This document shows positions 47,261 through 57,498 of a DNA stretch of 64,000 nt, piece by piece. The translations under genes were made by a program, and so were the position numbers. Numbering within the stretch: the first letter of the stretch is position 1; every line of letters starts with the position of its first letter. The notes beneath the pieces were generated by a model, which had not been told where the DNA came from, ran no database searches, and saw only the letters and a program-made list of their open reading frames with translations. The stretch lies in assembly GCA_001910725.1 (NCBI GenBank), contig MJGA01000013.1:558001-622000 (forward strand), in the 5' to 3' direction. The DNA comes from Phanerodontia chrysosporium (Eukaryota > Basidiomycota > Agaricomycetes > Polyporales > Phanerochaetaceae).

Positions 47261-48566
47261 CACACCGACGCCGTCTACGTCTGCGTGTGCAGACGTGCTG
47301 CAGGAGGATGGGCCTCGGCGCAACGCTGGAGCCCTGCCGCGAACCTCCTCGCAGCGCAAACCTCGGAAGCCCAACGCTTCCAACACAATTCTGCCTTCTA
47401 CATATCGTCCCCACGTCCTCGCCGAGGACCGTCTCGGGTCCTGGACTACACCCTTCGGAGTACGGTTTCACGCGTCCTCCAGCTCCTCAATTTCCACGCC
47501 CGCGTCCGTCAAGCTACACGAAGTCATGCTCCTCTCCCTCGAGCCGGGGACGCGAAAGAACTACGGCGCCGGCCTCTTGCGGTTCACACAGTTCTGCGAC
47601 TGCCAGAACGTGCCCGAAGACGCGCGCATGCCGGCCAGCGACCACCTGCTGGCGTCGTTCGTCGCCCAGTGGCACGGCGTGGTCAGTAGGTCCACGGTCG
47701 ACACATGGGTCGCCGGTTTGACCTTCTGGCACTCGCTGAACGGCGCCCCGTGGCTCGGGGGGAAGATGCTGCGCGCAGTCTGCAAGGCGGTCCTCAAGGG
47801 GCGCCACCCGGGAGGGACAAGCGTCCCCCGGTCACGCTTGAACACCTGTACGCGCTGCGGGAGCGTCTCGACCTGTCGAACTCCTTCGACGCGGCCGTGT
47901 ACGCCGTGGCTTGTTGTGCCTTTTGGGGCTGTCGTCGGTACGGCACCGCTATTCTGTCGTCTTCTTCACTAACCTCTGTTCAGGCTCGGGGAGCTGGTCG
48001 TTCCCTCGGCGGGCGAGTTCAACCCGGAACGGCACGTGTCGAAGTCTGCCGACCTGCGGTTTCATTCACCGCCTGCCTCTCGCGGCTACGCGACCCTTCC
48101 GGTGCCTTTCACCAAGACCACGTCGACCCGCGGGGCCCTCTTCACGTTCACCGACGTCGACGACCCGACGTCGCCCGTTCCCGCTCTCAGGCATCACCGC
48201 GCCGCAAACGGCAGCGTTCCCGACCATGCGCCGTTCTTCGCGTTCGAAACCGCAGACGGCTGGGCACCGATGACGCGCGACTGGTTCCTATCTCGCTGCA
48301 ACGAGATCTGGGGTGGCGCCGGCCTGGGCTTACTGTCCGGGCATTGCTTCCGCATTGGCGGCGCTACCGAGCTCCTGCTGCGAGGTGTACCGCCTGACAT
48401 CGTCCAGGTGCTAGGAGGCTGGAAATCACAAGCCTTCCTCGAGTATTGGCGCAAAGTCGACAGCATCCTCCCCCTTTTCATCTCCAACTCCTTCACTGCC
48501 TCTCGCATGCAGCTCCTTCGCACCTCCATGGACGCGTTCGCACGTAGACACGCTTGTAACACTTAA
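47253..48566 (+). CDS. Tyrosine recombinase of the retroelement
   Basis: Two exons (47253-47937, 47984-48566) across a 46-bp intron give 422 residues. The N-terminal core-binding part has SLEPGTRKNYGAGLLRFTQF and STVDTWVAGLTFWHS. The catalytic part shows the first Arg in RRLGELVVP, His-x-x-Arg in GHCFRIGGATELL, the Trp in VLGGWKSQAF and the nucleophile Tyr in LEYWRKVDS, the full R-HxxR-W-Y set. The start ATG overlaps the RT stop by eight bases. One G seems to be missing in the run at 47798-47801 (KGAPPGRDKRPPVTL). The enzyme should integrate circular cDNA by site-directed strand exchange. Confidence 0.82.
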
Positions 48567-50003
48567 TAATCAATCTCGTGTATTGTTAGCCTTCCCCTGC
48601 ACCGCCCCCTATGTTACTGCTCTCGTAGTTACACTAATCCATAGGCCTATCGTGTACTCCTTCCCATGTGTCTCGATCCGCCTGTCTTACTCCGTCTCGC
48701 TCCGCCCGTTGTGGTGGAGCCGCGAGCCGCCGGCGAGGCGGCAGCCGCCGTTGACTCACGACTGCTGTGGCTCCGCTGTGGTGGTGAGCCGTTTCGTCAA
48801 CGCCGCCGCTGCATCGCGCTCGAGCGGGATTTCGGCCAGCCTTCAGCCCCGCCGCAGAGGTCGGGTTCTGCACGGCAATCGCGTTCCGACGCAGCCGCAC
48901 CCTTGCGCGCGGCCTCCCGGTCGTCGCCGCCTGCAGAACCCGGCGAGCGGGGCACGAGCCTCCGCCAGCGGCCCGCCAAGTGCGGCTGCCGCCCGCGGCC
49001 GAAATCCGCCTCCCGGCAACAAAGTAGCGAGACTAAGCACGCCAATGCAAGGCAGACAGTCAGCAACGTCGAATCACCAAACTCAGCGCTGCGTGACACT
49101 CACCTCGTCTACAACCGCACGCAGCGCTGCAACCTCGCTTTCCGGTGCGCGATCTAAGCATTAGGAAGCAGGCACATTCTATAAGCTCATGCACCTGCTG
49201 CACCCTGTGAGCATGGCACGCCATCGCTGCGAGAAAGTGGCAATAGTTCTTACTCCTCCCTGGTCTAGCTACGCTGGAATACAGCATGACAAGGAAGATC
49301 CTCACACTCCTTGACATGCCTGGTATGCCGACAGGTATGCCCTCCTTGCCGTCCGCAACCCTGAAAAGAGCTCCCGTCGACGTCCGAGTCGGTCGAGGAC
49401 GTCGTGCCCGTCCACTACTACGTCCTACTAAGATCTAGCGGAGGCGCTCGGTGAGCATGTACGCGGTTACACGCGGAGATGTAGTTTGTTCCAAACTATA
49501 TCGGCGGCGGCGAAAGCACACCACGGACTACAATCTACTGTATTGTTCTCTTCCTCATGCCACAGAAGTTCTCAGTGAGGAGATCATGCTCTGCAAATAG
49601 CATGGTGCCTTCGTCAGAGATCCATCATGATATTAACCGTGTCACGAGCATTCGGACGCGCCCTATGAAGCTGAAGACAGCGGCCTACGAACATACCTGA
49701 TTGCTCGACCTTATCTCCGTCTATGAGCGGGGTTAGGAGACGGTCTGCCACGGGAGGCGAAACAGGAGGGGTGCCTGGCTTGTGCGTGAATGAATTCTCT
49801 GACAAATTATTGTCTCGCTGTTCTAACCTCACCGCCAGGCTGAAGAGCCTTTGATTATCTGTGGAGGATGTCCACATGGTCCCCCTCCGTGGATCATACA
49901 AGCCTAGACGGCAATCCCTTCTCTTCTCAGGAGTCACCCGGCCCGCCTATATATGTGACTCGCAACCTTCTGGAACGAAGGTGCGGCCTGCCCACTCCCA
50001 GCC
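48567..50003. other. Right flank of the retroelement and promoter of the phosphatase-like gene
   Basis: 48.65-49.17 kb is very GC-rich with internal short repeats (GTGGTGGAGCCG / GTGGTGGTGAGCCG) and is probably the non-coding right end of the retroelement. The rest shows no gene. Confidence 0.4.
49948..49954 (+). promoter_or_regulatory. TATA-like box of the histidine-phosphatase-like gene
   Basis: TATATAT 50 bp before the ATG at 50004. Confidence 0.45.
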
Positions 50004-51626
50004 ATGTCCTCGTCCAACATCCTCGGAGTCGTCCTCATCGCCCGTCACGGTGACCGCGTCGAGTTTTGGCAGGACCCTGAGACGTACACCACCTCAGACA
50101 CGTCCATCACTCCCCTGGGAGAGGTACGCATGGCATTTGATGCTTGCTACATGGTGCTTATTTCGTCCCGCAGGCCCAAGAGTTCGCGCTTGGCAGTGAT
50201 GTACAATCGCTTTACCTCGACCCGAGCTCGCCGTCGTACATCGGGATCAACTCTACGTACAACTCGGAGCATTTCTATGCGCGCGCGGATGCAGGAGATG
50301 AGGGAGGTGTGATCTACGACAGTGCTATTGCATTGGTACAGGGCCTGTTCCCTCCTGCGGTACATGCACCATGTATCCCATGTCACTTTCATGCTCATCA
50401 TTCGCTTGGTAGCCTTCAAGTTTCATAACACTCGCCAACGGATCGAACGTATCAGCTCCCTTGAACGGCTACCAATACGTGCCCATCGAGTCCGTAGAGT
50501 TGACGGATATCTCTCTGGAAGGATACGCGTCGTGCACTGTAAGAAAACGCTATGGTTGAACTGGAGTTTGCACCGACCTCGCTCTTTTCAGGCATTCTCC
50601 AACCGCACCACCGAGTTCTACGATTCTCCGGCGTTCCAGCAGAAGGCAAACGAAAGTGCCGCTTTCATCAATGAGCTTCAACCCTTGCTCTATGGTCGTC
50701 CGGCGAACTTGGAGAACATGTGGAACGTGAGTAGGTCGATTCATAGCGTGTCACAGCTACTCAGTCTCTCTCCAGATCTACGATTACATGAACGTCCAGT
50801 CCATCCACAACCGCACCTTCCTGGAGAATCTGCCACCCACTTTCCTTGCTCAGGCTCGCGATCTCGCAAACTGGCACGAGTACAACGTCTTCACCGATCC
50901 TTCCCTCGGTGGCATCGGCAATGGTACGTGTTTTTCGCAATCCTTCATGACATTGCTCACACCCGTCTTACAGTGGCGGGTACTGCCATGCTCCCGTCCA
51001 TCCTGACTGCGATGCAACGCATTGCCAACGCGTCCGACCCGCTGAAGTTCCACTATTCTGCGATCTCGTACAAGCCCTTCCTCAGCTTGTTCAACATGAC
51101 CGGCGTCGTCGCAGACGGCCAGCTCCCCGCTGCCCTGGTGAACTACGCTGCTGCGGTCGCGCTGGAGATCCGCCAGGCGGACGGCGGCGCGCCGTTCGTG
51201 CGTTTCAACTTCAAGAATGGCACGGACGACGCCGGCTTCAAGACGTACAACATGCTGCTCCCGGGCATGGCGCAGGCGGGCGACGTCCCGCTCTCGACGT
51301 TCGTGAGCACGTTCGAGCCCGTCGCGATTAACACGACGCTCGAGTGGTGCAACGCCTGCGGCCAGACGACCGCGCGCGGCTGTGCAGCGCTCCTGAACGC
51401 GACGGCGCACACCGCCGCCGCTCCTGCGCACCACGACCGCATCAGCCCCGTCGGCGCGGGCTTCCTCGGCGCAGGCCTCACATTCGCCGTCTACAGCATG
51501 CTACTCGCCGCGCTCGTCTTCATGGGTCTGCTCACCTTCGGCAGGCGCAGGCACCGCACGGGCAGTGAGCGCGGGCTTAACTCCTCAAATAACTCGGTCA
51601 CACATGAGAAGCTTCCGTCTGCGTGA
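50004..51626 (+). CDS. Histidine acid phosphatase-like membrane protein
   Basis: Six exons (50004-50123, 50174-50359, 50413-50538, 50592-50726, 50776-50923, 50974-51626) join without a break to 455 residues. The first catalytic block is present: LIARHGDRVEFWQDP (RHGxR) followed by ITPLGEAQEFALG, as in clade-2 histidine phosphatases. The usual His-Asp dipeptide of the second block is not seen: the aligned site reads YSAISYKPFLSLFNMTG. Many N-x-S/T sites suggest glycosylation. A single transmembrane helix lies near the C-terminus (FLGAGLTFAVYSMLLAALVFMG) before a short basic tail. There is no classical signal peptide. It may bind phosphorylated ligands with little or altered activity. Confidence 0.85.
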
Positions 51627-51819
51627 GCAGTCGGATTATGGTTTTGTCTGACGTTGGGATTCCGGAAGATGACTTGTCATGATGACGATTCTGTACGTAC
51701 CCAGGTTGTAGGCTAGTCGTGTATTGATAGTGCGTGGCGAAAGCAATCCGTGTTAGATGTACTGGCTGCTACCATACATCTAGAGGCTTCTGAATACAGA
51801 AGCCATGCTTAAGTGACTC

Positions 51820-52695
51820 CTAGAAGTCTGGATCTTTGGGGAAGGTGAACAGCCTCTGCATCCTCGCGCGCACGACGGGGTTCCGCTCTCTCGGGAGGAC
51901 CTCCTTCACGTTGATGAGAGAGCTTCCAAAGGGGCCGCGGCCGGGCACACACGCGATCTCTTGCAGGTTCGGGTTCATGGCGATCACGGCGACGCGTGCA
52001 AAGAACGCGCGGACGAGCAGGTAGTACGGATCGAGCACGAGGCGGCGCAGCGTCGGCGACTCCGCGAGCGCGGCTGCGAGCGTGTCGCTGAAGTAGTACC
52101 CGTCGTCCTGCGCCACCACGAACGTGTCCTGCGGGGCCGCGCGCGTCAGCATCTCGGATGTCGGGCAGTGTGGCGCACTCACGAGGGCCCAGGTGCCGCT
52201 GCGGATCGCGCGCGCGAGCACGCCGTCGACGCGCTGCACCGCGTCCGAGCACGCCTGGCCGAGGCGGCCCTCGAGGTACAGCGCGGCGGGACGGAGCGCG
52301 GGGAGCGCGATGGCGAGCCCGTCCGTGTGCGCCGCAGCGTCGAACGACATGCAGACATAGAGCGTGGCGAGGCGCTGCGGGAGGAACTGCACGACGCCGC
52401 GCAGCTCCGCGCCGAACCCGCCGCCCTGGAGCTTGAGACAGCGCACGGCGGCGGCGATGTGCGGGTGCGCGCGGAAGAGCCGCGCGACGGACGTGGCGTG
52501 CGCCCGCGTCGACAGCACGAGGCACTCGTACAGAAGTGGCGTTCCGATGCGCAGCCACAGCCGGCAGACTTGCAGCGCCTGGTGCGTCCGCTCGGTGCGC
52601 CACCGGCCGCGCCTGTTGAACATGCGGTATGGGATGTGCAGGAGGTGTGACAGGATATCGTGGATGCGCTCTTCAGGCAGCAGAGACATGGACAT
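51820..52695 (-). CDS. F-box family protein (copy 3, intact)
   Basis: A single exon of 291 residues, starting MSMSLLPEERIHDILSHLLH (F-box), then THQALQVCRLWLRIGTPLLY, LRR-like strands (KLQGGGFGAELRGVVQF, LPALRPAALYLEGRLG) and a C-terminal block SPTLRRLVLDPYYLLVRAFF. It shares the domain order of copies 1 and 4 but has lost, or never had, their introns. I chose the start at 52695 because it directly precedes the F-box, as in the paralogues; the longer frame to 52770 is less likely. A GATAAAA element lies about 43 bp upstream. By family, it is an SCF substrate adaptor. Confidence 0.8.
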   Translation of the reverse strand: MSMSLLPEERIHDILSHLLHIPYRMFNRRGRWRTERTHQALQVCRLWLRIGTPLLYECLVLSTRAHATSVARLFRAHPHIAAAVRCLKLQGGGFGAELRGVVQFLPQRLATLYVCMSFDAAAHTDGLAIALPALRPAALYLEGRLGQACSDAVQRVDGVLARAIRSGTWALVSAPHCPTSEMLTRAAPQDTFVVAQDDGYYFSDTLAAALAESPTLRRLVLDPYYLLVRAFFARVAVIAMNPNLQEIACVPGRGPFGSSLINVKEVLPRERNPVVRARMQRLFTFPKDPDF

Positions 52696-53666
52696 GATGG
52701 CAAGAACGAAGAAGTTTGCACCACAAGGAATTGAGTTTTTATCCCGCATTGGCTCCCACGGTGTGTGCATTGCGGAACGTGGCGATCCGCAGAACCCCTA
52801 GCGCGAGCTTCCACCGCAGCTGGGGTGATAGACTTCACAATAGATCCGCCGGGACGGTGTGCACAAGGACGGACAATGGGCAAGAATGATGTCGCAAAGA
52901 GATGTGGCGCAACTACCAGTGTCTGCGCAAGCAAACAATGAACGCCATCAGGGCTAAAGAAACCACTCTATGTCTGAGACTACCACAGAGCTCCAAAGGT
53001 GACTCGTTGGCTTACTGTAAGAAATGCCAGTAGCGTCTAGGAGCATGTGCGTCACGGGCACATTGTCATCGATGTTTCGTTATACAGGGTCGCATGATCA
53101 TTCTTGCAGTCCTCCGCCGCCCCAAGGATTGGAGGCGCATGAGACTCGCCAGCAAGCGGGCATCTACAATTTGCGTAAGTACAGATCAAAAGAACGGCCT
53201 GCATACAGCACGTACATCGGAATGATGGGCTCAGATCTCCAGCAGAGGAAGCTTGTGGGGCTCACTGGGGGTGAGTTCAGTCCAGAGAACTATTCCACGC
53301 GTCTAGCGGAGTTCTAGAGTACCACTGTATTCATATCTCGCCCTTTTACCTGCCAAAGCGGTCAGTAGATGCATCTAACACAAGGCTGGACATGTACAAC
53401 GCACCACGGGATCAAGAGTGGCTTCCACAGGGACTTGGCTGCAAAGGCCAGATGAATATCAGCGAGACTGACCTTCGACCATATCGAGAAACCAACAGTT
53501 GGGCCCAGGCTATCAAGTTCGTGGTTTAAACTAGTTATCGACGTTACATACAAAGTCCACGGGAAAAGTGCAATTGTGCAAACTAGTATTATGCGATGAT
53601 ACAGTACCCTAGCCCGAAGAACATCAATCAGCCCAAGAAAACGTCCGGAATTCGCTTTATCACATA
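52696..53666. other. Intergenic, no gene seen
   Basis: A 97-codon plus-strand frame at 53024-53317 lacks features of a real protein. No repeat recognised. Confidence 0.4.
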
Positions 53667-54970
53667 TCACCGCGGAAACGCAAGCAAGGCCGCGATCACG
53701 AGCGTGGCGGCTGCGAATCCTAGCATCTGTTCTTCGTCCTCCTCCTCGTCCCAAGCGTCCTCTTCCTCGGTAAAGTAGTGGTCGTACATATCGCCTCCGT
53801 TATTGCCGGCCGGGCCATCCAAAACCCATGGCAGGAGCGGGATCTCCGGCTGCGACGGGTAGTCTCTGCGGAGCAAAGCGGGATTCAGCATCAGACACAC
53901 GGGTCTCGCGCTCTCGCGACCACGCACCCTGCGGGGTAGTCCTCGAAGACGACCTTGTCCGTCGCAGCCTTGGGAAAGTGCGCGTCGTCCATGCAGCGGC
54001 AGATGTCCTCGCGGGCGTCCGCGGGCGGCCGACGCAGTGTAGTTTCTCGAAAGTCGGCGTCTCGAGGATGGCGCGCACGTCGGGTGCGTCGCCGATAAGC
54101 AGCATCCGCACGGCGTCCTCGTCGAGCCAGGCTTCGCGGATGCTCGAGGAGTGTGCGAGAGACGAAAAGGATTGTCGTTGCAATGAGGTGTAGGTTGGAT
54201 TGAAGTGGACTTCTGTCTGGGTGCTTGTCAGTACCATGAAGCGAGACGTAGCTGGAGCTCGCTGAGCTCCTAGCTGGAGGGGTAGCAGACTCCGCAGTTG
54301 GTTTCCACATATATCTCCCGCAACGTTGCGGAGGAAGTGACATGACTAAGCATTGTGCACTCTTTGATGGTGTGGATGCTGCGTGCGACGGGGTCGAAGC
54401 AGGGAAACTTAATCAAGGACTCACCAAGCGAGGCCATTTTGCAATCTGCTCATCCACCAGCATCCGCAGCTCCTCGACCTTCTTGTTTCTATATGCGTAC
54501 CGGCTCTCGAGGTAGAGCCGGGTGGGGCTGAGGAGCCTGAGCGCCTTCTTGATGCCGACGATGCTGTCGCTGCTCTTGACGTTGACGTACACGTACAGCG
54601 TCTCGACGTTCGGGCATGCTTGCGCAATCGTCGTGAGGTCCTTGCCGTAGCCGCCAAAGACCTTGAGCTGGCGCACAGCGCGCCCGAGGATCGGTACGGC
54701 CTTCAGGAGGGCGGCGACGGCGGCGGCATGCGAGGGGGTGCGGATCGCAAGCGCAGCATAGAGGAGCGGCGAGGCGACACGCAGCCAGCGTTTACACACA
54801 AGCAGCAAGTCCTGGCATGTCCGCTGCTTCTGTGTCTCCCACAGCGACTTGCGTACGAGCGAGTGCCAGCGATTGCGGCTCCCGCAGAACTCGGTCGGCG
54901 AGATGTAGAAAGCGTAGCTGAGGATGTCGCGCAGTAGCTCTTCGGGGAGGCTGTCGATTGTCGCCGGCAT
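53667..54970 (-). CDS. F-box family protein with acidic C-terminus and membrane tail (copy 4)
   Basis: Three exons (54970-54425, 54345-53901, 53865-53667) give 396 residues once a single missing base near 54022-54030 is allowed. F-box: TIDSLPEELLRDILSYAFYI, then LLLVCKRWLRVASPLLYAAL, LRR-like VFGGYGKDLTTIAQACPNVE and LRLLSPTRLYLESRY. The middle HSSSIREAWLDEDAVRMLLI aligns with copy 3. The last exon is unusual: a Pro-rich strand, a Glu/Asp run (EEEDAWDEEEDEEQ) and a terminal hydrophobic helix GFAAATLVIAALLAF, as in tail-anchored proteins. The second intron is only 35 bp, which is short, so the link to the last exon is somewhat uncertain. Confidence 0.68.
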
Positions 54971-55758
54971 CTTCGAGCAATTCTCAGCACAGCTGATGCT
55001 GCCCCAGTCGTCGAGTTTGAGGGGGTAGTGGTGGTGGTGGTGGTGGTGGTGGTGGTGGTGGTGGTGGTAAGAAGTGCAGCGCCCTCCCAGAGTACCTAAT
55101 TGGATCACATGACGGAGTCTCCCGTATGACGATATGCACCAGCATATCGCCTCAAGGCCACATATCCCCCCTAGTCTACATTCGCTTCAAACGGCGTGCG
55201 TAACAACTACAAGGGTATACGCCATGATGTTAGGCTGTCTGTCTATTGTCCCAAACTCTCGCTCTGCACTTCGCTGCCGAGAACGAGCGCTGTGACCTGC
55301 GAGCAAGATCCAAAGTCACGCAAGCAGCCTGGCAGAGCGACAGACGACCATGTCATTTTCGCTGAAGATCAACATCGTGACGTGGACTCCATGGAGTTTG
55401 ATACAGACGTGTAGTATTCGAGCTGTTCTACCCCTGCCGATAGACCGCTTGGTAAGTAATATGAAGCTGAGCTGCCTCAGATCATGTAGAGAAAGATATA
55501 TTTGAGGAAACACGTACCTATGCCATCACTCGAGCCGACGATCAACGAACTGTCGTGCGAGGCACTCATTGCGCTTTGCCTATTGTCCGCGTCCGACGTG
55601 ACACGGTCAGCTGATTCGACGCGACGCGATCCCGTGACGATCTGTGACAAACGTGACGCTTCAGCGAGGGCAGCTCCCGTTGAGCACCGCGACGACGCCT
55701 GGGCAATCCGCTCGGTGGGAGACCCAACAACCCCGACACAGCGACACCAGCGGACTTG
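54971..55758. other. Spacer between divergent F-box copies 4 and 5
   Basis: Contains a GTG microsatellite at 55028-55068 just upstream of copy 4. No gene recognised. Confidence 0.45.
55028..55068. repeat. (GTG)n microsatellite
   Basis: About 13.7 perfect GTG units (CAC on the minus strand), 58 bp upstream of the F-box copy 4 start. It would read as poly-His only if an unlikely upstream start were used. Confidence 0.95.
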
Positions 55759-56300
55759 ATGCAGGCCCCGCACCCCCCTAGTGGCTTCCCCGGGCGCACA
55801 ACGATCCACAGCCTGCCCGAGGAACTCCTGCGCGAAATCCTCAGCTACGCGTTTTATGTCTCTCCCGACGACTTCTGCGGCATCCGTTCGCACTGGGTCT
55901 CGCACGCATACCAGGAGCTGGCTCGAAGGCGTCCACGGCAGACCTACCACCGCCTCTTGCGCGTGTGCAAACGCTAGCTGCGCGTCGGCTCGCCCCTGCT
56001 CTACGTCGCGCTCACGATCCGCACGCTTGCCCACGCAGCGGCCGTCGCTGCAGCCCTGAAAGCGACGCCTGCGCCTCGGACGTGCGGTGCAGCAGCTCAA
56101 GCTCTCGTCGGAGGGTATGGGAAGGACCTGGTTGCGGTGGTGCAGGCGTGCCCCAACGTCGAGTCACGACGCTGTTTGTGTACGTGAACGCGCGGAGCAA
56201 CGAGAGCATCACCGAGATCAAGAAGGTGCTCCCGCTCCTCAGCCCCGTGCGGCTGCACCTAGAGATGCAGGTGCTGCGCGACGTGGTTCTGGTTCAGTCC
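55759..56300 (+). pseudogene. Decayed F-box family gene (copy 5), inverted duplicate of copy 4
   Basis: Opens with an intact F-box (TIHSLPEELLREILSYAFYV) nearly identical to copy 4, but the VCKRW block reads CKR followed by a TAG stop at about 55975-55977, at the place of the conserved Trp. Beyond the stop the family match continues in several frames (LRVGSPLLYVALTIRTLAHA, GGYGKDLVAVVQACP, TLFVYVNARSNESITEIKKV, LPLLSPVRLHLEM) and then ends, lacking the C-terminal third. Nonsense mutation, indels and truncation together mark it as dead. Confidence 0.8.
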
Positions 56301-56366
56301 ATGACTAAACATGCTCATGGAAGATTTGATGTACATGGAAGACATGATGCTTATGGAACATCTGGC

Positions 56367-57498
56367 TTAATCCTTGGGTTCCCAGTCTTCCTTCGCGAGC
56401 CCCTTCACGCGCTCCCACATCTCCTCGCACGCACGCACGACATCGTCGGGGAGCAGTCCCTTCTCACATTCCGCAATCGTGCTCTCGAGCTGCGCAATGC
56501 TGCTCGCGCCGACGACGAGTCCGTGATCGTCCGGGCGCAGCGCACTGTGGTGCTGGAGCCAGCGGTACGCGATCTCGCGCAGCGCGAGCCCACGCTCCGC
56601 ACCGAAGTCACGTAGCGCTGCGAGGGCGGGCGCCATCGGCTCGTATCGCGGTGCATAGTACACGGACAGCGCCCACGCCGGGTCGAAGTGGCTGAGCACC
56701 TGCGTGCCGCTGCCGCCGGGGAGCATCTTGCCCGTGAGGAAGCCGCCGGCGAGGGGCGAGTGCGCGGCGAGCCGCAGGCCGTGCGCGCGCAGAAGCGGGA
56801 TGAGCTCGCGCTCGAACCCGCGGTCGATGAGGTTGTACGGGCCTTGGAACACTGTCGGCTTGATGCAGTTGCGCGCCTCGCAGATCGACAGGATGGATTG
56901 GAGCTCGGGCACGGAGAAGTTGCAGACGCCGAACTCCTCGCTGTATGCGCGTCAGCTTTGTCGTCCTGAAAAGAGAGTAATGGACGCACAAGTGACCGGC
57001 CTTGTGTAGCTCGTCCACCGCGTCGAGCGTGTCTTCGAAGGGTACAGCGTTATCGGGTGCATGGAGGTAAAAGACGCGAATCTTGTGGGGTCTGAGGGCC
57101 TCCAGCGACTCTGCGAACGCTTGCTTCAGCTTATCAGGGGCGTGATCTCCAGGTCGTATCGGATAGTTCTTGGTGTCGACACGCATGGAGCTTCTGAGGT
57201 CCAAACTGCCAATTAGCTACCATACATCGGTATGAGCAAGTGGTTCTGCAAATCAGAAGGATCGGCCAACCTTCTCGGCAGTCCCGTTGCCATACACACT
57301 CGAGACGTCAATACCAAATTGCGCATGTGAGACGCATAGGTCGATGAACTGCTGTACAGCTGCAGGGTCATTCAGAGTTGCACCGCTGTCTGGTGTGCCA
57401 AACGAGCCGGCACCCTGTAGACGACCGTCAGCCCAGTTAACAGCGTAAAATTGTGAGGGTCAGCACACGAGAACAATAGAAATACGTGTTCTTGACAT
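56367..57498 (-). CDS. Aldo-keto reductase, AKR7-like (divergent copy E, intact)
   Basis: Four exons (57498-57469, 57414-57271, 57216-56990, 56940-56367) join to 324 residues with no break. Exon 2 (144 bp) and exon 3 (227 bp) have the same lengths as in the other copies, but the last intron is absent: exons 4 and 5 are fused (ECEKGLLPDDVV). Tetrad: Asp/Tyr in GIDVSSVY, Lys in RVDTK, His in YLHAPDNAVP. The protein is the most divergent of the six (FGVCNFSVPELQSILSICEA). It converges on the dead F-box copy 5, which ends less than 100 bp away. Confidence 0.9.

Larger units (their letters stand above)
43787..48566 (+). mobile_element. Tyrosine-recombinase retrotransposon (Ngaro/DIRS-like)
   Basis: Three consecutive reading frames code for a gag-like protein with CCHC knuckles, a reverse transcriptase with RNase H, and a tyrosine recombinase. 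This order and the lack of any visible methyltransferase domain fit the Ngaro branch of YR retrotransposons, which is known from basidiomycetes, better than DIRS1 itself. No long terminal repeats are seen. The coordinates cover coding parts only; terminal split repeats should lie within about 43.2-43.8 and 48.6-49.3 kb, but I could not identify them. Three single-base losses interrupt the frames, yet all catalytic motifs remain. Confidence 0.82.

Noticed and set aside
51961..52650. Plus-strand 229-codon frame opposite F-box copy 3
   Set aside because: Low-complexity shadow; the minus strand carries a complete F-box protein.
55021..55108. Poly-His N-terminal extension of F-box copy 4
   Set aside because: Comes from the GTG microsatellite; paralogues start at the ATG at 54970 right before the F-box.
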